Notes: generated by a model from the sequence alone, not told the origin. A stretch of 64,000 nt of DNA from Paraburkholderia susongensis (GCF_900177725.1 NZ_FXAT01000009.1:205693-269692); one strand, 5' to 3'. Counted from the first letter of the stretch, positions 8,707-17,383 are shown. Translations and numbers: made by a program.

Positions 8707-9048
8707 GTGCAAAGCTCCTGGTCTTGGAAATTGCGGCGAGTGCCGCGGATTAAATCGAACGCCGCGCCGCCGCGAGCGCGAGCGATGAAGTGCAGGAAGG
8801 CCGGCTAAGCCGGTTGGCGGGATGCAACTGCGAAGAAGCCTGGTTCGATTTGATGTCGGTCTTCATCGGATGTGTCGCGATCACTGGCTGGTCCTTTCCT
8901 GAATGCTTCTGGATGCGGCCGGAGATCCCCCTACCGGCTGCGGCCCCAGGAATTTTTCGCTGCCTGGAATGCTTGCGGCGCCATGCTCGGGGAGCGGGGC
9001 GCCGCTGACTTATACACTCGGTTATTCACATGGTTATGCACAGAATCA
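8707..9048 (-). other. Long nrdA leader region
   Basis: About 340 bp separate the NrdR boxes and promoter from the nrdA start. The transcript would carry an untranslated leader of about 370 nt. It contains a 44-codon open frame starting GTG at 8884 and a small CCGGCT / AGCCGG palindrome within that frame. No known riboswitch was recognised. Confidence 0.45.
8750..8884 (-). CDS. Possible 44-residue leader peptide upstream of nrdA
   Basis: An open frame in the nrdA leader begins GTG (MIATHPMKTD), with an AGGAAAGGA stretch about 8 nt upstream and an internal ATG seven codons in. It encodes a Ser/Ala/Arg-rich 44-residue peptide ending AARRSI. No domain is recognisable. It stops 43 bp before nrdA. 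Coding status rests only on position and a plausible ribosome site, so this is a weak call. Confidence 0.2.
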   Translation of the reverse strand: MIATHPMKTDIKSNQASSQLHPANRLSRPSCTSSLALAAARRSI

Positions 9049-9064
9049 CACAAGATATAGTGCG
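9049..9064 (-). promoter_or_regulatory. NrdR box 1
   Basis: ACACAAGATATAGTGC closely fits the NrdR consensus (ACACWATATATWGTGT). It lies exactly 31 bp from a second box, the three-helical-turn spacing typical of NrdR tandem sites, and falls just downstream of the predicted transcription start. Confidence 0.8.
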
Positions 9065-9079
9065 TAACTGAGTTTGTGG

Positions 9080-9095
9080 CACCAAGTATAGTGGA
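9080..9095 (-). promoter_or_regulatory. NrdR box 2, over the -10
   Basis: GCACCAAGTATAGTGG is the second NrdR-type box and overlaps the -10 hexamer of the predicted nrdA promoter. NrdR bound here would be expected to block RNA polymerase when dATP is abundant. The nrdR gene is not in the window. Confidence 0.75.
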
Positions 9096-9113
9096 GATTC
9101 AGGGCAGGTCAAA
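9086..9113 (-). promoter_or_regulatory. nrdA promoter (sigma70-type)
   Basis: On the minus strand, TTGACC (9108-9113) and TATACT (9086-9091) are separated by 16 bp, each matching the sigma70 consensus at five of six positions. NrdR box 2 covers the -10. Confidence 0.75.
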
Positions 9114-9172
9114 CCGATTTATTTGCGCCTGAAGGGTTGACTTTTTTCGTCGCGCACGCAAAAGGCATCTCG

Positions 9173-9201
9173 CGTAGAACGAGGCTGCGCCTTGTTCTAC
9201 G
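9173..9201 (-). terminator. Hairpin after ampD, possible terminator
   Basis: CGTAGAAC / GTTCTACG forms a perfect 8-bp stem extended inward by AGG / CCT. It lies about 30 bp past the ampD stop. The nearest T-run is about 10 nt beyond the stem, so termination strength is uncertain. Confidence 0.4.
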
Positions 9202-9230
9202 GGAATCGCGCGCAGGGTCGCGAAGGGTCG

Positions 9231-9827
9231 TTACAGCGGTTCGGAAAACTTGAGATAGGGGAAATACCGAGCTTCGAGCGAGGTGTCGCGCTGCAGCCGC
9301 GGCCACTCGAAATGCGGACCGGGATCGGTCTTGCGGCCAGGGGCGATGTCGGAGTGACCGGCGAGCGCCTCGATCGGATAGTGCGCCTTCAGCGCGCTCA
9401 CGAGCGCGGCGAGCGTGCGGTATTGCGCCCCTTCGAAGGCCGTGGTGTCGCTGCCTTCCAGCTCGATGCCGATCGAGAAATCATTGCAGCGCTCGCGGCC
9501 GAAGAAATTCGACGGCCCCGCATGCCACGCACGCTCGTTGCACGACACGAACTGCTCGAGCGCGCCGTCGCGATGAATCACGAAATGGGCCGACACGCGC
9601 ACGCCGCGCAGATGCGTGTCGTAGTACGGATGAGCGTCGCAGTCGAGCGTGTTCAGGAACAGCTCGGCGATCGCGGTGCCGCCGAACTCGTTGGGCGGCA
9701 GGCTGATGTTATGGACAACGATTAGCGTCGGCACCGCGCCTTGCGGCCGCGCTTCGAAATTCGGTGAGGGCAGCCTGCGTGCGGTGGCAACCCAACCGTC
9801 GGCATCGACGGTGAACGCGACGCTCAT
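9231..9827 (-). CDS. ampD: 1,6-anhydro-N-acetylmuramyl-L-alanine amidase AmpD
   Basis: A 198-residue cytoplasmic zinc amidase of the Amidase_2 family that cleaves the lactyl-peptide bond of anhydro-muropeptides in cell wall recycling. In many bacteria this indirectly controls ampC beta-lactamase induction. Predicted zinc ligands are His39 (IVVHN), His158 (AGHSD) and Asp168 (KTDPG), with Glu122 (IELEG) as a catalytic candidate. The start at 9827 (MSVAFTVDADGW) overlaps the stop of the upstream PP0621-type gene by 4 bp (ATGA), showing translational coupling. Longer open frame upstream is out-of-family and discarded. Confidence 0.93.
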   Translation of the reverse strand: MSVAFTVDADGWVATARRLPSPNFEARPQGAVPTLIVVHNISLPPNEFGGTAIAELFLNTLDCDAHPYYDTHLRGVRVSAHFVIHRDGALEQFVSCNERAWHAGPSNFFGRERCNDFSIGIELEGSDTTAFEGAQYRTLAALVSALKAHYPIEALAGHSDIAPGRKTDPGPHFEWPRLQRDTSLEARYFPYLKFSEPL

Positions 9828-10126
9828 CGGGCGTCGCGGCCGCTCGGACGCGTGCCGTTCTGCTGCGCGTGCGCGGCGCAGCAGAACGTCTGCCCCGCCA
9901 TCACCACCGAGTCGCTTTTCGGCGCATGCACGCCGCACTCGGCACAGCGGATCATCGGCTCGGCAAGCTGCGGCGGCTGCGCGGGACGCGCGGCGCCGTT
10001 CGCACCCTGAGCATTGCGCGCGCCCGCGCCCGTGCGCTGCGCGCTTTGCGCGTCGTGACGGCGCAGCGCCCTCACGAGCCATTGACCGACGATGAACAGC
10101 AGGATCAGCAAAAAGATTTGTCGCAT
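9824..10126 (-). CDS. PP0621-family small membrane protein
   Basis: A 100-residue protein with one N-terminal membrane helix (IFLLILLFIVGQWLV), a Gln/Ala-rich linker and a C-terminal Cys cluster (IRCAECGVHAPK, then FCCAAH) typical of the PP0621 family. The cysteines suggest a small metal-binding knuckle facing the cytoplasm or periplasm. Function is unknown. It lies 10 bp after the cytochrome c assembly gene and overlaps ampD by 4 bp, so the three genes form an operon. Confidence 0.75.
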   Translation of the reverse strand: MRQIFLLILLFIVGQWLVRALRRHDAQSAQRTGAGARNAQGANGAARPAQPPQLAEPMIRCAECGVHAPKSDSVVMAGQTFCCAAHAQQNGTRPSGRDAR

Positions 10127-10136
10127 GGAGACACGC

Positions 10137-11066
10137 TCACACTACAGGCCGGTGCAACAGCACCTCGAAAACAAAACGGCTGCCGACGTACGCCAGCAAT
10201 AGCGCAACGAACGAGGCCAGCACCCAGCGCAATGCCGCACGGCCGCGCCAGCCGGACACCCTGCGCGCGGTCAGCAGCGCGCCGAACATCACCCACGAAA
10301 GAATCGCGAACACGGTCTTGTGATCGAGCCGCAACGCGCGGTCGACCAGCTGCTCGCTGAACAGGATGCCCGAGACGAGCGTCAGCGTGAGCAGCACGAA
10401 GCCGGCGCCGATCAGACGGAACAGCAGCTTCTCGAGCGTGAGCAGCGGCGGCAGCGTGTCGAGCCAGCTCGACAACCAGCCGTTACCCGCCGCGGCCGCA
10501 TGCCGCGGCGCGAGGCCGCCGCGCATCGAATGCAGACGCCGCTCGACCGCCAGCATCAGCACCGCGTGCAGCGCCGCGACCGCGAAGAGTCCGTACGCGA
10601 TGTTCGCGATCAGGAAGTGCAGCTTGAACATCGGCGCGGCCGCGTACGGCAGCACGCGCACGCCGCCGAACGCGAGCGGCAGCAGCGACGCCAGGCACGC
10701 GAGCGGCAATACGAGCAGCCGCAATCCGTCGAGCGGGAAGAAGAAGCTCTCGATCCAATAGATGCCGGCACCGAGCCAGAACATCGCCGACAGCGCGAAC
10801 GCGAAGCCGAACACCATCGCGTTCTGCGGGAAGATCGTGGTATGCAGCAGCACGCCGTGCGCGAGCAGCGCGACGAACAGCAGCACGCGCCCCGCCGTGC
10901 TCATGCCCGAGCCCGCCGAAACCGCCGCGCCGCTCACGGCATGATCGTGCAGCGGCGGCACGCTCTCGAGCATCGGACGCACGGCGGTGTGCCGGTGCGA
11001 GCGCCAGCCGGCCACGGCGAGGCTGCCGTAGAGAAGCGCGGTGAGGGCATACAGTACAATATCCAT
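10137..11066 (-). CDS. Cytochrome c assembly family protein (CcsA/HemX/YpjD-like)
   Basis: A 309-residue integral membrane protein with about eight hydrophobic segments and the cytochrome c assembly domain in the second half. It resembles the inner-membrane YpjD/HemX proteins usually found beside ffh in Proteobacteria. The family is related to haem-handling CcsA/CcmC proteins, but the substrate for this branch is not established. Residues about 35-55 form a hydrophilic loop. It is transcribed divergently from ffh, the two starts being 83 bp apart. Confidence 0.8.
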   Translation of the reverse strand: MDIVLYALTALLYGSLAVAGWRSHRHTAVRPMLESVPPLHDHAVSGAAVSAGSGMSTAGRVLLFVALLAHGVLLHTTIFPQNAMVFGFAFALSAMFWLGAGIYWIESFFFPLDGLRLLVLPLACLASLLPLAFGGVRVLPYAAAPMFKLHFLIANIAYGLFAVAALHAVLMLAVERRLHSMRGGLAPRHAAAAGNGWLSSWLDTLPPLLTLEKLLFRLIGAGFVLLTLTLVSGILFSEQLVDRALRLDHKTVFAILSWVMFGALLTARRVSGWRGRAALRWVLASFVALLLAYVGSRFVFEVLLHRPVV

Positions 11067-11148
11067 ATTCGAAGTTTACACTAGGCCCCTCCTCCGCGAC
11101 GTCTTGCACTTCGCGCGCTGCCCGGGGCCCCACCGTTCATCGCTCCCC

Positions 11149-12516
11149 ATGCTCGACAATCTGACTCAACGGATGGCGCGCGTCGTCAAGACGCTGCGCG
11201 GCGAAGCCCGGCTCACCGAGGCGAACACCCAGGAAATGCTGCGCGAGGTGCGTCTCGCACTGCTCGAGGCCGACGTGGCGTTGCCCGTCGTGCGCGAGTT
11301 CATCGCCAAGGTCAAGGAGAAGGCGCTCGGCGAGGAAGTGATCAGCAGCCTGTCGCCGGGCCAGGCGCTCGTCGGCGTCGTGCAGCGCGAGCTGACCGCC
11401 GTGATCGGCGGCGATTACGAAGGCAAAGCGGCCGAGCTCAATCTCGCCGTCACGCCGCCCGCGATCATCCTGATGGCGGGTCTGCAGGGCGCCGGCAAGA
11501 CGACCACGGTCGGCAAGCTCGCGAAGCTCCTGCGCGAGAAGTACAAAAAGAAGGTGCTGACCGTTTCGTGCGACGTCTATCGTCCCGCCGCTATCGCGCA
11601 GCTGAAAACGGTGACCGAGCAGGTGGGCGCCGACTTTTTCCCGTCCGAGCCGAACCAGAAGCCGGTCGACATCGCGCGCGCCGCGGTGGACTGGGCGAAG
11701 CGCCACTATCACGACGTGCTGCTCGTCGACACGGCCGGCCGCCTCGGTATCGACGAAGCGATGATGCAGGAAATCGCCGCGCTGCACGCCGAGCTGAAGC
11801 CGGCGGAGACGCTCTTCGTCGTCGATGCGATGCTCGGCCAGGATGCGGTCAACACCGCGAAAGCGTTCAGCGACGCGCTGCCGCTCACCGGCGTCGTGCT
11901 CACCAAGCTCGATGGCGACTCGCGCGGTGGCGCAGCGCTGTCGGTGCGTCACGTGACGGGCAAGCCGGTCAAGTTCGTCGGCGTCGCGGAAAAGCTCGAC
12001 GGCCTCGAAGTGTTCCACCCGGACCGCATGGCGAGCCGGATTCTCGGCATGGGCGACATCCTCGCGCTCGTCGAGGAAGCGCAGCGCGGCGTCGACGTGC
12101 AGGCCGCGCAAAAGCTCGCCGACAAGGTCAAGAAAGGCGGCGACTTCGACCTCAACGATTTCCGCGCGCAGCTCACACAAATGAAGGGCATGGGCGGTCT
12201 GTCGTCGCTGATGGACAAGCTGCCCGCGCAGTTCCAGCAGGCCGCGGCCGGCGCCGACATGGGCCAGGCCGAGAAGCAGATGCGCCGCATGGAAGGCATC
12301 ATCAACTCGATGACGCCGGCCGAGCGCGCGAAGCCCGAACTCATCAAGGCGACCCGCAAGCGCCGCATCGCCGCGGGCGCGGGTGTGCAGGTGCAGGAAG
12401 TCAACCGCATGCTGAACCAGTACGAGCAGATGCGCACGATGATGAAAAAGCTCAAGGGCGGCAACCTGCAGAAGATGATGCGCGGCATGAAGGGCATGAT
12501 GCCCGGCATGCGCTAA
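11149..12516 (+). CDS. ffh: Signal recognition particle protein Ffh
   Basis: The 455-residue SRP GTPase binds signal sequences of nascent membrane proteins and, with 4.5S RNA and FtsY, delivers ribosomes to SecYEG. N domain about 1-90; G domain with GLQGAGKTTT (111-120), DTAGR and TKLDGD motifs; and a C-terminal methionine-rich M domain ending KGMMPGMR. The start MLDNLTQRM at 11149 is the family start; the frame is open further upstream but unrelated in sequence. No ffs RNA gene was recognised nearby. Confidence 0.97.
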   Translation: MLDNLTQRMARVVKTLRGEARLTEANTQEMLREVRLALLEADVALPVVREFIAKVKEKALGEEVISSLSPGQALVGVVQRELTAVIGGDYEGKAAELNLAVTPPAIILMAGLQGAGKTTTVGKLAKLLREKYKKKVLTVSCDVYRPAAIAQLKTVTEQVGADFFPSEPNQKPVDIARAAVDWAKRHYHDVLLVDTAGRLGIDEAMMQEIAALHAELKPAETLFVVDAMLGQDAVNTAKAFSDALPLTGVVLTKLDGDSRGGAALSVRHVTGKPVKFVGVAEKLDGLEVFHPDRMASRILGMGDILALVEEAQRGVDVQAAQKLADKVKKGGDFDLNDFRAQLTQMKGMGGLSSLMDKLPAQFQQAAAGADMGQAEKQMRRMEGIINSMTPAERAKPELIKATRKRRIAAGAGVQVQEVNRMLNQYEQMRTMMKKLKGGNLQKMMRGMKGMMPGMR

Positions 12517-12682
12517 GCTTGATGGGGACGGCGCGCCCTCGCGCGCAAGCGCCGCTGCACGGAGCGGCTGACGCCGGGTTCGCGCGGGTTTATCCTGTAC
12601 CGCACGTCGCCGCCCCTCGCAGGATCGTCTTTCGGGACGCTCCCACCCACACCATGTATACAGTTACCGCCCGTCAGACGTC

Positions 12683-13234
12683 ATGAACCGCGAAGAAGCT
12701 CTCCACATCTTTAAACACTCCGAAGAAATCGTTTCGGCCTCGGACGTCAACGCGTCGATCGCCGGCATGGCGGCCGCCATCCGCGATGAAATGAGCGAGG
12801 ACTTCCCGCTCGTGCTCTCGGTAATGGGCGGCGCGGCGGTGTTCACCGGCATGCTGCTGCCGCACCTCGACTTCCCGCTCGAATTCGACTACATCCATCT
12901 GACGCGCTACCGCAACACCACGAAGGGCGGCAACGAGATGCAATGGCGAGTGGCGCCGGCCGAGTCGGTGAAGGACCGCGTCGTGCTCGTGCTCGACGAC
13001 ATTCTCGACGAAGGCGAAACGATGGCCGCCATCCGTGACCGCATCCTCGCGATGGGCGCCAAGCGCTTCCTCTCAGCGGTGCTCTGCGAGAAGATCATTC
13101 CGAAGGCGAAGCCGCTGCGCCCGGACTATTGCGGCTTCGAAGTGCCGAACCGTTATGTGTTCGGCTGCGGAATGGATGCCAAGGGGTACTGGCGCAATTT
13201 GCCGACCATTCGTGCGCTGACTGATGGGGCGTGA
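12683..13234 (+). CDS. hpt: Hypoxanthine-guanine phosphoribosyltransferase
   Basis: A 183-residue type I phosphoribosyltransferase for purine salvage, converting hypoxanthine or guanine with PRPP to IMP or GMP. The PRPP-binding loop VVLVLDDILDEGET lies at about 100-113, and the N-terminal half carries a LSVMGGAAVFTG motif. The protein is shorter at the N-terminus than some homologues but normal for the betaproteobacterial group. It ends 57 bp before a strong bidirectional terminator shared with marC. Confidence 0.88.
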   Translation: MNREEALHIFKHSEEIVSASDVNASIAGMAAAIRDEMSEDFPLVLSVMGGAAVFTGMLLPHLDFPLEFDYIHLTRYRNTTKGGNEMQWRVAPAESVKDRVVLVLDDILDEGETMAAIRDRILAMGAKRFLSAVLCEKIIPKAKPLRPDYCGFEVPNRYVFGCGMDAKGYWRNLPTIRALTDGA

Positions 13235-13290
13235 TTTGGTGCTTGATTTGGTGCGTGATTCGGGCGCTCTCGCCTGCCACGCACCGGCGT

Positions 13291-13321
13291 AAAAAAAGCA
13301 GCCTGAATGGCTGCTTTTTTT
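13291..13321. terminator. Bidirectional terminator between hpt and marC
   Basis: Seven A residues, the stem AGCAGCC / GGCTGCT with loop TGAAT, then seven T residues. It can stop transcription arriving from either side. Confidence 0.9.
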
Positions 13322-13350
13322 GTCACTGCATCGGCGTCCCGCTTCCCGCC

Positions 13351-13950
13351 TCACAGTTTGTGCACGAAAGAGCGAATGCCGCCGAGCATCATTTCCACCG
13401 AGATCGCCACGAGCACGAGCCCCATGAGCCGCTCGAACGCCGTCATCACGCGCTCACCGAGCCAGGCCTGAATGCGCTCGGCGAGCATCAGCACGATCGC
13501 GCAGACGATCATCGTGACAGTCAGCGCGCCGATCCACTCGAGCGTCTTGCCAGGCGCCTGCGAGGCCAGCAGCATCACCGTCGCCAACGCCGACGGGCCC
13601 GCCAGCGCCGGAATCGCGAGCGGCACGATGAGCGGCTCGCCGCCGCGCGCGTCGCCGCCGAACGGGCCGTCCGGATGCGGGAACACCATGCGCAGCGCGA
13701 TCAGAAACAGCACGATGCCGCCGCCGATCCGCAACGACTGGTCGGAGAGGCTCATCATGCGCAGAAAGCCCTGCCCGAGCACCATGAACATCAACAGGAT
13801 CGCAAACGCGATCGCAACCTCGCGCAGAATCACGACGGTGCGGCGCTCGGGCGCCACGTCGCGCAGACAGCTGATGAAGATCGGGATGTTGCCGAGCGGA
13901 TCGGTAATCAGGATCAGCAGCACGGTCGCGGACAGGAAGGTGTACTCCAC
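13351..13950 (-). CDS. MarC family integral membrane protein
   Basis: A 199-residue membrane protein with about six transmembrane helices and the MarC/YhgN signature near the start (LILITDPLGNIPIF). Despite the historical link of the name with multiple antibiotic resistance, no transport substrate is established for the family. It follows proS at 12 bp and is probably co-transcribed with it. Confidence 0.88.
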   Translation of the reverse strand: MEYTFLSATVLLILITDPLGNIPIFISCLRDVAPERRTVVILREVAIAFAILLMFMVLGQGFLRMMSLSDQSLRIGGGIVLFLIALRMVFPHPDGPFGGDARGGEPLIVPLAIPALAGPSALATVMLLASQAPGKTLEWIGALTVTMIVCAIVLMLAERIQAWLGERVMTAFERLMGLVLVAISVEMMLGGIRSFVHKL

Positions 13951-13962
13951 CGCCCGCTCCGC

Positions 13963-15699
13963 CTAGCGCGGGAGTGCGGCGCGCACTTTGCCGATCACCG
14001 TCTGCGCGGCGTCCTCGACCGGCAGCAGCGTCGCTTCGGTGTCGCGACGGCCCTGGTATTCGAGCTTGCCGTCTTTCAGGCCACGGTCACCGATCACGAG
14101 ACGATGCGGCACGCCGATCAGCTCCCAGTCGGCGAACATGACGCCCGGCCGCTCGCCTCGATCGTCGAGGATCACGTCGATGCCCGCGGCGACGAGCTCC
14201 GCATACAGCTTGTCGGCCTGCTCGCGCACCGCGTCGCTGCGGTCATAGCCCATCGGGCACAGCACGACTTCGAACGGCGCGATCGACTCCGGCCAGATGA
14301 TGCCCTTGTCGTCGAAATTCTGTTCGATCGCCGCCCCGAGAATACGCGTGATGCCGATGCCGTAGCAGCCCATTTCCATCGGCCGCGGCTTGCCGGTTTC
14401 GTCGAGGCAGGTCGCGTTCATCGCCTCCGAATACTTGGTGCCGAGCTGGAACACATGGCCCACTTCGATGCCGCGGCAGATGTCGATCACGCCCTTGCCG
14501 TCCGGCGACGGATCGCCCTTCTTCACGTTGCGGATGTCGGCGACGACCGGCTCCGGCAGATCGCGGCCCCAGTTCACGCCGGTGATGTGATAGTCGACCT
14601 CGTTCGCGCCGACCACGAAATCGCTCATGTTCGCGACCGTGCTATCGGCGATCACCTTGACCGGCTTCTTCGTGTTGATCGGGCCGAGGTAGCCCGGCGG
14701 CGTGCCGAAGGTTTCGATGATCTCGGCTTCGGTCGCCATGCGGAAATCGGCAAGACCGGGCTGTTTGCCAGCCTTGATCTCGTTCAGATCGTGGTCGCCG
14801 CGCAGCATCAGCAGCCAGATGGTCGGCTCGGCGCCTTCGTTTTCGGTAGCGAGGACGACCGACTTGATCGTGCGCTCGAGCGGAATGTTCAGCAGTTCGG
14901 CAACGGCCTCGCACTTCGCCTTGCCCGGCGTGGCGGTCTTCTTCATGTCCTCGGCGGGCGCGGCGCGCTGCGCGAGGAGCGGCAGCGCTTCGGCGGCTTC
15001 GACGTTCGCGGCGAACTCTGAGGTCGGGCAATAGGCGATCGCGTCTTCGCCGGTGTCGGCGATCACGTGGAATTCATGCGAGCCGCTGCCGCCGATCGAA
15101 CCGTTGTCCGCCGCGACCGCGCGGAACTCGAGCCCGAGGCGCGTGAAAATGCGCACGTACGCGTCGTACATCTTGCGATACGACTCGCGCAGGCCCTCGA
15201 TGTCCTTGTCGAACGAGTACGCGTCTTTCATGATGAATTCGCGGCCGCGCATCACGCCGAAACGCGGACGGATCTCGTCGCGGAACTTCGTCTGGACTTG
15301 ATAGAAGTTGACCGGCAACTGGCGGTAGCTCTTGATCTGGTTGCGCGCGATGTCGGTGACGACTTCCTCGTGCGTCGGGCCCATCACGAAGTCGGCCTGC
15401 TTGCGGTCCTTGAAACGCAGCAGCTCGGGGCCGTATTTCTCCCAGCGCCCCGACTCCTGCCACAACTCGGCCGGCTGCACCGCCGGCATCAGCAGCTCGA
15501 TGGCGCCCGCCCGGTTCATTTCCTCGCGCACGATGGCTTCCACCTTGCGGATCGAGCGCAGGCCGACCGGCAGGTAGTTATAGATACCGCCGGCGACGCG
15601 ACGGATCATGCCCGCGCGCACCATGAGCTTGTGGCTGATGATTTCGGCGTCGGCGGGCGCTTCTTTCAGCGTGCCGATAAAGAAACGGGAGGCTTTCAT
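13963..15699 (-). CDS. proS: Prolyl-tRNA synthetase
   Basis: The 578-residue class II aminoacyl-tRNA synthetase charges tRNA-Pro. Motif 2 is seen in RPRFGVMRGREFIMKDAYSFD-type sequence at about 140-160, an editing (INS) domain fills about 225-400, and motif 3 is GCYGIGITRILGAAIEQ. The C-terminal anticodon-binding domain ends the protein. Length and the presence of INS fit the bacterial-type enzyme. It is divergent from rppH; the only tRNA gene in this window is also a tRNA-Pro. Confidence 0.96.
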   Translation of the reverse strand: MKASRFFIGTLKEAPADAEIISHKLMVRAGMIRRVAGGIYNYLPVGLRSIRKVEAIVREEMNRAGAIELLMPAVQPAELWQESGRWEKYGPELLRFKDRKQADFVMGPTHEEVVTDIARNQIKSYRQLPVNFYQVQTKFRDEIRPRFGVMRGREFIMKDAYSFDKDIEGLRESYRKMYDAYVRIFTRLGLEFRAVAADNGSIGGSGSHEFHVIADTGEDAIAYCPTSEFAANVEAAEALPLLAQRAAPAEDMKKTATPGKAKCEAVAELLNIPLERTIKSVVLATENEGAEPTIWLLMLRGDHDLNEIKAGKQPGLADFRMATEAEIIETFGTPPGYLGPINTKKPVKVIADSTVANMSDFVVGANEVDYHITGVNWGRDLPEPVVADIRNVKKGDPSPDGKGVIDICRGIEVGHVFQLGTKYSEAMNATCLDETGKPRPMEMGCYGIGITRILGAAIEQNFDDKGIIWPESIAPFEVVLCPMGYDRSDAVREQADKLYAELVAAGIDVILDDRGERPGVMFADWELIGVPHRLVIGDRGLKDGKLEYQGRRDTEATLLPVEDAAQTVIGKVRAALPR

Positions 15700-16002
15700 T
15701 CAGATTGTCCAAAAGCGGCGGCTCCGGAGGGGCCGCCCGAAAAGGTGAAAACGTTGGGGAAATCGACACAGATCCGATGCTGGGCCGGCACGGTTCGCCC
15801 GCCCACCGGCACGCGCTGCCCGGGCACGGCGCCGAAGCTGCCGCGCAAAGCCTTCGCACAAGGGATAAGGCACGGAAAACCGACAGGCTACCGCAAACAC
15901 GGGCCTGTTGCGGCGAATCGGTCCAATCTTCCTCGATTCGGTGCGTCGGGTCCGTTATCTGTTTATAATCAAAGCAATTTTAAAGGATTCGAAGGTGGTT
16001 GT
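15700..16002. other. Divergent promoter region between proS and rppH
   Basis: No gene is seen in these 303 bp. The right end holds the rppH promoter. The remainder is GC-rich and should include the proS promoter, which could not be located precisely. Confidence 0.5.
15964..15969 (+). promoter_or_regulatory. -10 element of rppH
   Basis: A perfect TATAAT sits 33 bp before the rppH start. The region 17 bp upstream matches the -35 consensus poorly, so this may depend on other contacts. Confidence 0.5.
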
Positions 16003-16749
16003 ATGCTGGATCGTGAAGGCTTTCGCCCGAACGTCGGCATCATCCTCTTGAACGCGCACAACGAGGTGTTTTGGGGCAAACGGCTCCGTGAACATTCCTG
16101 GCAGTTTCCGCAGGGGGGCATCAAATATGGTGAGACCCCCGTGCAAGCGATGTATCGGGAGTTACACGAAGAAACCGGGCTGCTTCCTGAGCACGTCAAG
16201 GTGATTGGTCGCACGCGCGACTGGTTGCGTTATGAGGTGCCTGACAAGTTCATCAAGCGTGAAGTACGCGGTCATTACCGCGGCCAGAAGCAAATCTGGT
16301 TCTTGCTCCGGATGGTAGGACGCGACTGCGATATCTGCTTGCGCGCCACCGACCACCCTGAGTTCGATGCGTGGCGCTGGAACGAGTATTGGGTGCCGCT
16401 CGACTGTGTGATCGAGTTCAAGCGGGATGTGTATCAGTTGGCGCTAACGGAGCTATCCCGTTTCATGCGCCGACCTGCGCCGCGTGCGGAAAAACCTGGC
16501 GGACACCATGGGTCGCGTTATCCGCGGGTTGCATCGTCGATGCAAAGTCCCCCGGATTCCACGGTAGGCACAGTGGCTTCGGCCACTGTCGTGACTTCGG
16601 TGAGCGTCGAAACAACGACTCGCGTTCTGGTCGTGTCGGATTGCGGGCAACGCGCCGCTGCAGCGCAAGCGAGCGGCGAAGCGCGTCACGACGGCGAATC
16701 GGCTAATGAAGGCGCCGTCCCGCTGGTCCGCTCGGGCATGCGCGATTAA
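16003..16749 (+). CDS. rppH: RNA pyrophosphohydrolase RppH with long C-terminal tail
   Basis: The Nudix enzyme removes pyrophosphate from the 5' end of triphosphorylated mRNA, opening the way to RNase E decay. The Nudix box lies at 38-60, beginning GGIKYGE and ending RELHEETGL, with Glu53, Glu56 and Glu57 as metal ligands. The catalytic domain ends near residue 165 (ELSRFMRR). The following 80 residues or so are Ser/Thr/Val-rich and low in order; E. coli RppH (176 residues) lacks them. The start MLDREGFRPN has AAGGTGG upstream. Confidence 0.93.
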   Translation: MLDREGFRPNVGIILLNAHNEVFWGKRLREHSWQFPQGGIKYGETPVQAMYRELHEETGLLPEHVKVIGRTRDWLRYEVPDKFIKREVRGHYRGQKQIWFLLRMVGRDCDICLRATDHPEFDAWRWNEYWVPLDCVIEFKRDVYQLALTELSRFMRRPAPRAEKPGGHHGSRYPRVASSMQSPPDSTVGTVASATVVTSVSVETTTRVLVVSDCGQRAAAAQASGEARHDGESANEGAVPLVRSGMRD

Positions 16750-16825
16750 CAACTCCGGGCGGCTATCCATGCTGCCTCTCTCTGGCGCGGCTTTCGGGCC
16801 GCGCCTGTGTTTCGAGGGAATCATA

Positions 16826-17383
16826 TTGAAAGCATTTGCATTTGCCGTGGTGTGTCTCGCCACTGGCGCCCTGCTGGCAGGCTGTTCGAGCGCCGGCAAG
16901 CCGACCAATAAGGACGACAGCGAGTTCGTTTATTTGCTGGACCGCAAGGGCAACTGGGTTGAAAACAAGGTGGACACGTTGCCGCCGCTGCCGACGGACG
17001 CCAATCTGCTGCCGTTCGAGGTCTCCGGCAATACACCACTGCAATTCGCAATCGACCCGAACTCGGTCAGCGTCGGCGACGACGGCGTCGTGCGTTACAC
17101 GGTGGTCATCACGAGCCCGAGCGGCGCGCGCAACGTCAATTACGAAGGTATCCGCTGCGACACGTATGAATGGCGTCAGTACGCGGGCCTGAACGCCGAT
17201 CACGACGGCTGGGACAAAACGGTCGCGAACCAGTTTTCTCGTATCGAGGACGGCGCGCTGAACGCGTATCAATCGGCGCTGTATCAGGACTATATGTGCG
17301 CGAACAAGATGCCGACCGGCAACGCGAAGCGCATCGTCGAAAATATCCGCTACAAGCGCACGCAAACGTCGCAGATTCACTGA
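16826..17383 (+). CDS. CNP1-like family lipoprotein
   Basis: A 185-residue protein with an N-terminal lipoprotein signal ending LLAGC (Cys20), followed by a hydrophilic domain of the CNP1-like family. The family is named after a neisserial antigen and has no assigned activity. The start is TTG at 16826, with GAGGGA upstream; no ATG gives an intact signal sequence. A strong terminator follows at 17412-17450. Function is unknown; an outer-membrane or periplasmic location is predicted. Confidence 0.8.
   Translation: MKAFAFAVVCLATGALLAGCSSAGKPTNKDDSEFVYLLDRKGNWVENKVDTLPPLPTDANLLPFEVSGNTPLQFAIDPNSVSVGDDGVVRYTVVITSPSGARNVNYEGIRCDTYEWRQYAGLNADHDGWDKTVANQFSRIEDGALNAYQSALYQDYMCANKMPTGNAKRIVENIRYKRTQTSQIH

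Noticed and set aside
15067..16002. Long N-terminal extension of RppH
   Set aside because: It lies antisense to proS and runs through the promoter; the Nudix protein starts at 16003 with a good ribosome site.
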